DNA of 36,553 nt, from contig JANXUX010000274.1 in NCBI GenBank assembly GCA_025351965.1, positions 1-36,553 on the forward strand, given 5' to 3'. Below, piece by piece: positions 31,131-36,553 of the stretch. This DNA is from Actinomycetes bacterium. Its GTDB lineage: Bacteria > Actinomycetota > Acidimicrobiia > Acidimicrobiales > Ilumatobacteraceae. Under the pieces are notes generated by a model. It worked only from the letters and a program-made list of their open reading frames with translations. It did not search any database and was not told the origin of the DNA. Each line of letters starts with the position of its first letter. The stretch's first letter is position 1. Position numbers and translations under genes: made by a program.

Positions 31131-32759
31131 TCATTGTCCCGGCAGCACGTAGTCGGCGAACTGGTCGCGCAGTGTCTTCTTGCTGAACTTGCCGACGCTG
31201 GTCTTGGGGACCTCGTCGATGAACACGACGTCGTCGGGGATCTGCCATTTGGCGAGGTGCGGCGAGATGAAGTCGATCACCTCGGCCTTGGTCATGGTCT
31301 CGCCCTCCTGCAGCACCACACAGGCCAGCGGACGCTCACTCCAGCGGATGTGGGTGACCCCGATGACGGCGGCCTCCTTGATCTTGGGATGGGCCATCAG
31401 CTCGTTCTCGATCTCGACCGAGCTGATCCACTCGCCGCCGCTCTTGATCAGGTCCTTGGTGCGGTCGACGAGGCGGATCCGGCCTGTCGGGTCCATCACC
31501 GCGACGTCGCCCGTGCGCAACCAACCGTCGGCAGTGAAGCTCTCGCCCGATCGTGGGTCGTTGTAGTAGCTGGCGGCAATCCACGAACCGCGGCACTGCA
31601 GCTCACCGCTCGTCTCACCGTCGCGAGCAACGCTGGTCGTGGTGTCCGGCTCGACGATGCGGCAGTCGACGCCGAACGCGATGAGTCCGACCGAGGTGCG
31701 CAGTTCGGCCTGCTCCTCCTGCGGCAGCAAGTGCTCGGCGGCAGTGAGCTGACCGACGGAGGCGACGGGGCTGGTCTCGGTCATCCCCCATGCCTGCAGG
31801 ATCGGCAGACCGGTCGCCTTGCGGTAGGCCTCGCTCAACGCCTTCGGCACGGCGGAGCCACCGCACGGGATGGCACGCAGATGGCTGGTGTCGCGACCCT
31901 TGAGTTCGGGTAGAACGGCCATCCAGATCGTCGGAACACCCGCTGCGACCGTCACGTGCTCGTTGACGATCAGGTCGGCGATGGCCTTGCCGGACAGGTC
32001 CGGCCCAGGCATCACGAGGGCGGCACCCGTGGCGACCGCAGCGTGGGCGAGACCCCACGAGTTGGCGTGGAACATCGGCACGACGGGCAGGATGATGTCG
32101 CTCTCGCGGGCCCCCAGCGAGTCGGCGGTCATCACCCCGAACGTGTGCATGAAGGTGCTGCGATGCGAATACACGACGCCCTTCGGATTCCCGGTCGTGC
32201 CGCTCGTGTAACACATGCTCGCAGCCGTGTTCTCGGGGACAACGGTCCACGCGACGGGATCGGCGGCGGCGAGCAGCTCCTCGTAGTCGTGGGTCTCGAT
32301 GCCGGCGAGATCGGTCGGGACGTCACCCCTGCCGTCGTCCATGATCACGAGGTGTTTGACGGTCTGGAAGGTCTTCAGCAACGGCTGGAGCAGACCGAGG
32401 AGGCTGCGGTCGACGAAGATCACCTCGTCCTCGGCATGGTTGACGATGTAGGTCAGCTGCTCGGGGAAGAGGCGGATGTTGAGCGTGTGCAGCACGCGCC
32501 CGCTGCACGGCGCGGCGAAGTAGAGCTCGAGGTGGCGGGCCGTGTTCCAGGCGAACGTCCCGACCCGACCCTCGGCCGAGATGCCCAACCGATCGAGCAC
32601 TCCCCCGAGCTGACGGGTCCGCCGCGCCCAGGTCGCATAGTCCGTCCGCTCCAGCCCGACGGGCGTCGAGGTCGTGATCGTCTTGTCCGAGTGGTACTTC
32701 TCGGCGCGCTCGAACAGATGGATGATGGACAACGGTGCGTCCTGCATCAGACCCTGCAT
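31131..32759 (-). CDS. Fatty acyl-CoA synthetase (AMP-binding; AlkK-like)
   Basis: The 542-residue product is a full-length ANL-superfamily enzyme. Motifs are the P-loop YTSGTTGNPKGV, GMTETSPV, GWLRTGDVAVMDPTGRIRLVDR, TKDLIKSGGEWISS and the C-terminal catalytic lysine region KTSVGKFSKKTLR. The overall pattern, with 'HLFERAEKYH' near the N-terminus, is like medium/long-chain fatty acid ligases (AlkK type). GAGGGG lies six bases before the ATG at 32759, which is better than the GTG at 32777. It activates an acyl chain to the CoA thioester in beta-oxidation or lipid synthesis. It is divergent from the DedA-like gene and may be co-transcribed with the cupredoxin gene. Confidence 0.9.
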   Translation of the reverse strand: MQGLMQDAPLSIIHLFERAEKYHSDKTITTSTPVGLERTDYATWARRTRQLGGVLDRLGISAEGRVGTFAWNTARHLELYFAAPCSGRVLHTLNIRLFPEQLTYIVNHAEDEVIFVDRSLLGLLQPLLKTFQTVKHLVIMDDGRGDVPTDLAGIETHDYEELLAAADPVAWTVVPENTAASMCYTSGTTGNPKGVVYSHRSTFMHTFGVMTADSLGARESDIILPVVPMFHANSWGLAHAAVATGAALVMPGPDLSGKAIADLIVNEHVTVAAGVPTIWMAVLPELKGRDTSHLRAIPCGGSAVPKALSEAYRKATGLPILQAWGMTETSPVASVGQLTAAEHLLPQEEQAELRTSVGLIAFGVDCRIVEPDTTTSVARDGETSGELQCRGSWIAASYYNDPRSGESFTADGWLRTGDVAVMDPTGRIRLVDRTKDLIKSGGEWISSVEIENELMAHPKIKEAAVIGVTHIRWSERPLACVVLQEGETMTKAEVIDFISPHLAKWQIPDDVVFIDEVPKTSVGKFSKKTLRDQFADYVLPGQ

Positions 32760-32821
32760 GGTGATCCCCTCAGTCACAGGCCGAAGCCCCCTACCAACGC
32801 ACCGTACGTTACTGTCGACGA

Positions 32822-33535
32822 ATGGTGGACAATGCTCATGGCGACCCCGTCGCGGTACCGAGCGACGATCCGTTCGCAGTGGCGCCCGTCGGCGATCCGG
32901 TCGTGGCGACCCGTCGCGACATGCGCCTGGCCGGACTCGTCAGCGCGTTCGCTGCGCTCGTCGCATGCACCCAGGTCGGCGGGATCATCTTCCCGACGCT
33001 CATCGAGCGCAGCCCCACCCTGCTGCTCGCATTGTCGTCGCGTATGCGCCACCTGCTGTTCGCGGTGCCGGCCGGTATCAACCCGTTCGGCTACGCGATT
33101 GTCGGCTTCATCCGGCTGTCGATCGCGGCCTGGATCTGTTACGGGCTCGGGTACCACTACGGCGATCGCGGCGTGCTCTGGCTCGAACGCCAGGTCCAGG
33201 GCGACACACCGGCCACGTTCCGGTGGTTGCAACGGGCCGCGGACCGAGGTGGACCGCTGTTGACGTTCCTGATGCCGGGCAGCAACATCGTCTGCGTCCT
33301 CGTGGGCCAACGCAAGATGTCGCGCGAACGATTCGCAATCTTCGTCTCGGCCGGCATTGCCTTCCGTCTCGGCTGGCTGTGGATCGCGGCGAAGCTGTTC
33401 GACAGCCAATTGAAGACGATCCTGCGGTACATCGAGCGATACCAGTGGTGGCTCGTCGTCGCGTTCTTCGCGATCACGGTCCTGCAGGGCGCCTTCAAGG
33501 CAGCCAAGAACGGACCGCCGGCACCTCGACCGTGA
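32822..33535 (+). CDS. DedA/VTT-like integral membrane protein
   Basis: The 237-residue protein has about five hydrophobic segments (LVSAFAALVACTQVGGIIF, IVGFIRLSIAAWICYGLGY, FLMPGSNIVCVLVG, FAIFVSAGIAFRLGWLW, WWLVVAFFAITVLQ). Segments such as GYHYGDRGVLWLERQ, LMPGSNIVCVLVGQRKMSRE and GIAFRLGWLWI resemble DedA (SNARE-associated, lipid-scramblase-like) proteins, though weakly. There is no ribosome-binding site: TACTGT lies six bases before the ATG, as at the tetR gene, suggesting leaderless mRNA. A thiol peroxidase gene follows after 21 bases. The family call is tentative. Confidence 0.6.
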   Translation: MVDNAHGDPVAVPSDDPFAVAPVGDPVVATRRDMRLAGLVSAFAALVACTQVGGIIFPTLIERSPTLLLALSSRMRHLLFAVPAGINPFGYAIVGFIRLSIAAWICYGLGYHYGDRGVLWLERQVQGDTPATFRWLQRAADRGGPLLTFLMPGSNIVCVLVGQRKMSRERFAIFVSAGIAFRLGWLWIAAKLFDSQLKTILRYIERYQWWLVVAFFAITVLQGAFKAAKNGPPAPRP

Positions 33536-33556
33536 GTTTGCTGCTAGACAACAGGG

Positions 33557-34054
33557 ATGGCTGCAGTCACCCTGGGGGGCAACCCCGTCCACACCGTCGG
33601 CGAACTTCCCGAGATCGGCACGAAGGCGCCCGATTTCTCACTGGCCGGCACCGATCTCGGTGAGATCACCCCGCAGACGTTCGTCGGCAAGAAGGTCGTC
33701 CTGAACATCTTCCCGTCCGTCGACACGCCGACGTGCGCGCAGAGCGTGCGCCACTTCAACGAATCCGCTGGGGGACTCAAGAACACGGTCGTGCTCTGCG
33801 TGAGCGCCGACCTGCCCTTCGCCCAGCGTCGCTTCTGCGGCGCCGAGGGCCTCACCAACGTGACCACCGGATCCAGCTTCCGAAGCAACTTCGGCCAGGC
33901 CTACGGCGTCACCCTCGCCGACAGCGCGTTCAGCGGTCTGCTGGCGCGTGCGGTCGTGGTCCTCGACGAGAGGGGCACGGTCGTCCACACCGAACTCGTC
34001 CCCGAGATCGGCAGCGAGCCGAACTACGAGGCGGCACTGAGCGCGCTCGGCTGA
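33557..34054 (+). CDS. tpx: Thiol peroxidase (atypical 2-Cys peroxiredoxin)
   Basis: The 165-residue product is a full-length Tpx. The peroxidatic cysteine is C60 in the motif [12 protein letters not shown], and the resolving cysteine is C94 in RRFCGAEGL. The start ([18 protein letters not shown]) and the end ([20 protein letters not shown]) are characteristic. It reduces hydrogen peroxide and lipid hydroperoxides using thioredoxin, which suits a neighbourhood of membrane lipid genes. It is 21 bases after the DedA-like gene and convergent with the large secreted protein gene. Confidence 0.95.
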   Translation: MAAVTLGGNPVHTVGELPEIGTKAPDFSLAGTDLGEITPQTFVGKKVVLNIFPSVDTPTCAQSVRHFNESAGGLKNTVVLCVSADLPFAQRRFCGAEGLTNVTTGSSFRSNFGQAYGVTLADSAFSGLLARAVVVLDERGTVVHTELVPEIGSEPNYEAALSALG

Positions 34055-34075
34055 GCAGTCACCAACCGGACGGCG

Positions 34076-36367
34076 TCATGTCGTCCAGACCCCGAAGAGG
34101 TCGACGACCACGTCGACAGCTTCCGACGCGTAGACACACGCGTAGCCGCGGGACTTGGTCAACAGTGCCGAGTTGGCGCTGTCGACCCCCGCCACGAAGT
34201 TCACGTTCGACGTACCGGGCCAAGGATCGGTCAGACACGGATAGCCGGTCAGGTAGCCCGACCCGACGGCGCCCGTCGCAGTCAGGTTGACCTGAGCGGC
34301 CACGACCGAGCCCATCGCCAGTACGTAGGCCAGGTTCGACTGGCTGCGCGGCTTGTCCTGGACCCGCGTGTCGAGCAGGCGCTGCGGGCTCAGTGCTGCG
34401 TATCGGGCGGCTGCGCCCGGCTGGTACTCGGCGAGGAGGTCGACGACGAGGTCGGTCTCCTGCGAGGTGTACAGGCACACCGCTCCCCCGGCGCCGACAC
34501 GCACGTTGACCAGGTTGGGTTGGGTGACCCCAGGCTCCGGGTTGAGGTTCGACACGTTCGGCCGGTCCGTTCCGCACGGCCACGCAGTGACGAACCCTGC
34601 GGCCCGAGGTGCCACGGCGGTGATGTTGAGCGAGACGGCGGTCGACCTCGAGCCGGCGGCGACGACGGGGATCTGGACCTGCTGGACGGCGGCCAATCGC
34701 GCGCTGCCGCCGACGCCGGTGCGGGTGTCGACCAACCGGCGTGACGCGACGGGCTGCAGGCCGACGTTCGAGCCGGCTGTCAGCCAGCCGTTGAGGTCGA
34801 CGACGACGTCGACTGCGGTCGACGAGCGCAAGCACAGCGTGCCGTCGCCGATCGGAACGATGACGGCGTTGGTCTGCGCGGTCCCGGCTACCTGGTTCAC
34901 GTTCGACGTGGTGGGCTCGGCGATCGAGCACGGAAAGACCCGAACGTATCCATCGAGCGATGCGCCGACAGCAGTGACGTTCAGCGCGACTGCAGTCGCG
35001 TCTGCGGGGACCCCACCGGGCACCACGCTGGCAGAGCGGAGGTCGAGGACCTGTCGAGCACCGGCGTCGAAGCGACGCATCGGCTGGCCGGCGATCCGCG
35101 TGTCGACGATGCGCACCGGATCGATGGCGGCGAAGCCTGATGTCGGGCGGGGGGTGGCGAACGCCGCAGGACTGGCAGCGGACCCGGCCGCGACCGCAGC
35201 CGGAACGTCGACGGTGTAGAAACTCGGACGGTACAGCGCCCCGTTGGCCAGCCAGAGCGGGTAGTCGCCGCCGTTGGAAAGGCTGATCGTCATCCGCCCG
35301 GTCGAGTCCAGCCAGGGCAGCAGCGACGCGCCGTAGCTGCCACAGCCGCTCGCGCATTTCCGGTCGCGGAACGTGTCGATCGTCTGGACCTTGGTCCACG
35401 GGCCCTGCGGATCCTTGGCGACGTCGACGGTCATCGCTGTGCCCCACCAGTCGTCGAGCTTGGTGACCGAGACCCACACGTCACCGAACCATTGCACGCT
35501 CATCGCATTCGCATACCCGCGAGTCAGCACGGGCACTGCTGCTCGGGCATCGCCGGTCCATCCGGTGCCGTTCCAGTACTCCGGCGCGACATCGAAGTGG
35601 CCGAGCGGGACGCGGGCGACGTAGCTGCTCGGCATGCACGAGCCGTCGAACTGACCCGGACCGGCCACGGCGTTGGCGAACTGGCGGTAACAGTGGCCGT
35701 AGAGGTAGCTGTACCGATCGTTGGACACGACGGACCAGCCGTAGAGCTGGCGGGTCGCCCCGGACGCCGGTGCCGGAGCGAACGACAACTGCGCCAGGGT
35801 GACCGGATCGAGGATCGCCAGCCACGTTCTGACCGGCAGCGCACCGGGGCCGGCGCCGTTGCCGGCCGGGTTGGACATCTCCGCCATGAAAATCCAGAGG
35901 TTGCCGTCGAAGCCGATCTCGCCGTCGAGCGGCCAGAACCAGCGCGCACTGTCGATGGTCTGGTCATCGCCGATGAAGTCGCGGCCCTTCGTGCCGAGCA
36001 CCGTGAAGCAGCCGCCCGCCTCGATCAGTCCGGAGTTGTGTGCGGCGTTGTTCGGCGGGTTGTTGAGGTCGTCGTCGTTGCTGAAGTAGATGTCCTGGAA
36101 CAGCCAGAGGATGCGACCATCGGGCAACGGGTAGGCGTGCTGGTAGTCGGCCCCGCCGAAGCCTTCGGCGGTCGGTACTGCGCCGAGGCCGGGCCGGGAG
36201 AACACCGAGTTGAGCTGCGCAGCATCGAGGGTGGTTCCTGCGGCGCAGGCGGCTTCGGCGGCGGGGACGGAGGACGCGTCCGCGCTCACCACGACGATGC
36301 CGGCGCACAGGGCGACGGCAACGATCATCGACGCGAGGCGTCGGTGGATCCGGGCCAGAACCGTCAC
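34076..36367 (-). CDS. Secreted beta-propeller protein with three C-terminal repeats
   Basis: Translation from the GTG at 36367 gives 763 residues. A signal peptide (n-region ARIHRR, core MIVAVALCAGIVVV) precedes a domain of about 370 residues (LPDGRILWLFQDIYFSND, WFWPLDGEIGFDGNLWIFMA, NAMSVQWFGDVWVSVTKLDD) that looks like a five-bladed propeller of DUF4185/glycosidase-like type. Then follow three related 108-128-residue repeats at about 412-539, 540-655 and 656-763, each with a '(R/L)VDTR' start, 'ALNVTAV', 'PC', 'SNVN' and a final 'VDVVVDL.G'. The start codon overlaps the dapB stop (GTGA), so it is translationally coupled to dapB. Binding or hydrolysis of surface glycans is a guess. Confidence 0.8.
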   Translation of the reverse strand: MTVLARIHRRLASMIVAVALCAGIVVVSADASSVPAAEAACAAGTTLDAAQLNSVFSRPGLGAVPTAEGFGGADYQHAYPLPDGRILWLFQDIYFSNDDDLNNPPNNAAHNSGLIEAGGCFTVLGTKGRDFIGDDQTIDSARWFWPLDGEIGFDGNLWIFMAEMSNPAGNGAGPGALPVRTWLAILDPVTLAQLSFAPAPASGATRQLYGWSVVSNDRYSYLYGHCYRQFANAVAGPGQFDGSCMPSSYVARVPLGHFDVAPEYWNGTGWTGDARAAVPVLTRGYANAMSVQWFGDVWVSVTKLDDWWGTAMTVDVAKDPQGPWTKVQTIDTFRDRKCASGCGSYGASLLPWLDSTGRMTISLSNGGDYPLWLANGALYRPSFYTVDVPAAVAAGSAASPAAFATPRPTSGFAAIDPVRIVDTRIAGQPMRRFDAGARQVLDLRSASVVPGGVPADATAVALNVTAVGASLDGYVRVFPCSIAEPTTSNVNQVAGTAQTNAVIVPIGDGTLCLRSSTAVDVVVDLNGWLTAGSNVGLQPVASRRLVDTRTGVGGSARLAAVQQVQIPVVAAGSRSTAVSLNITAVAPRAAGFVTAWPCGTDRPNVSNLNPEPGVTQPNLVNVRVGAGGAVCLYTSQETDLVVDLLAEYQPGAAARYAALSPQRLLDTRVQDKPRSQSNLAYVLAMGSVVAAQVNLTATGAVGSGYLTGYPCLTDPWPGTSNVNFVAGVDSANSALLTKSRGYACVYASEAVDVVVDLFGVWTT

Positions 36368-36553
36368 AGATCCATGTAGGCGTCGAGTCCGACCGTGAGC
36401 CCCGCAACCGACCCGACGCGCTTGCACGCAAGGAGGATGCCGGGCATGTAACTGGAGTTGTCGTAACTGTCCTGGCGGATCGTGAGGCTCTGACCCGACG
36501 TGCCGAGGATGACTTCCTGATGCGCTTGCAGACCGCGCAGGCGCACGGAGTGG
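36364..36553 (-). CDS. dapB: 4-hydroxy-tetrahydrodipicolinate reductase, C-terminal end
   Basis: The last 63 codons of an open frame that enters from the right edge read HSVRLRGLQAHQEVILG, then SLTIRQDSYDNSSYMPGILL and GLTVGLDAYMDL. This is the C-terminus of DapB, where 'SVR..G...HEV.....G..L.I.H.....S...G...A' is conserved. It reduces the DapA product in the lysine/diaminopimelate pathway using NAD(P)H. The 5' end is outside the window. Confidence 0.92.
   Translation of the reverse strand, partial: HSVRLRGLQAHQEVILGTSGQSLTIRQDSYDNSSYMPGILLACKRVGSVAGLTVGLDAYMDL

Overview
The window is high-GC DNA with dense, short-spaced genes. It probably comes from the chromosome of an actinobacterium, most likely of the Acidimicrobiia (Ilumatobacter-like) type. 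The signs are a DUF222/HNH gene, an LPXTG wall-anchored protein, many lipoproteins with Thr/Ser-rich linkers, several promoters that seem to give leaderless mRNAs, and the backbone order dapB ... dapA - rnj - ftsK ... rimO - pgsA - cinA on one strand. The class-level placement is inference.

Left part (1-7.2 kb): the 5' end of a DUF222/HNH gene; a sortase-anchored DUF1566 protein divergent from a TetR regulator; a Tat-exported phospholipase C-type lipoprotein coupled to an SDR; a SnoaL-fold/zinc-ribbon protein; an SRPBCC protein divergent from a stand-alone cyclic-nucleotide-binding protein.

Decayed zone (7.2-9.2 kb): remnants of a Crp-type regulator, an unidentified minus-strand gene and a SAM methyltransferase, plus a D-arm-less copy of tRNA-Arg. 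They surround one intact globin gene and the functional-looking tRNA-Arg(TCT).

Housekeeping block (9.3-19.8 kb, mostly minus strand): a small conserved hypothetical, then cinA, pgsA and rimO with overlapping ends, an SMP-30 lactonase with two operator-like palindromes upstream, and the dapA - rnj - lipoprotein - ftsK operon.

Accessory block (19.9-36.4 kb), lying between dapA and dapB: tam with a textbook sigma-70-type promoter and terminator; an APC permease/UspA pair; an autoregulated-looking TetR with a diiron protein; a polar amino-acid ABC transporter whose permease carries an N-terminal CD225/dispanin-like segment; a mycothiol-dependent-type enzyme; an acyl-CoA synthetase followed by three exported lipoproteins (cupredoxin, right-handed beta-helix, DUF1996); a DedA-like membrane protein with thiol peroxidase; and a large secreted beta-propeller protein with three C-terminal repeats, overlapping the end of dapB at the right edge.

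No CRISPR array, insertion sequence, integrase or rRNA was seen. The most promising unexplained system is the cupredoxin/beta-helix/DUF1996 lipoprotein trio. The most informative non-coding structures are the symmetric half-site array between tam and the permease, the operator pair upstream of the SMP-30 gene, and the palindrome inside the tetR promoter.
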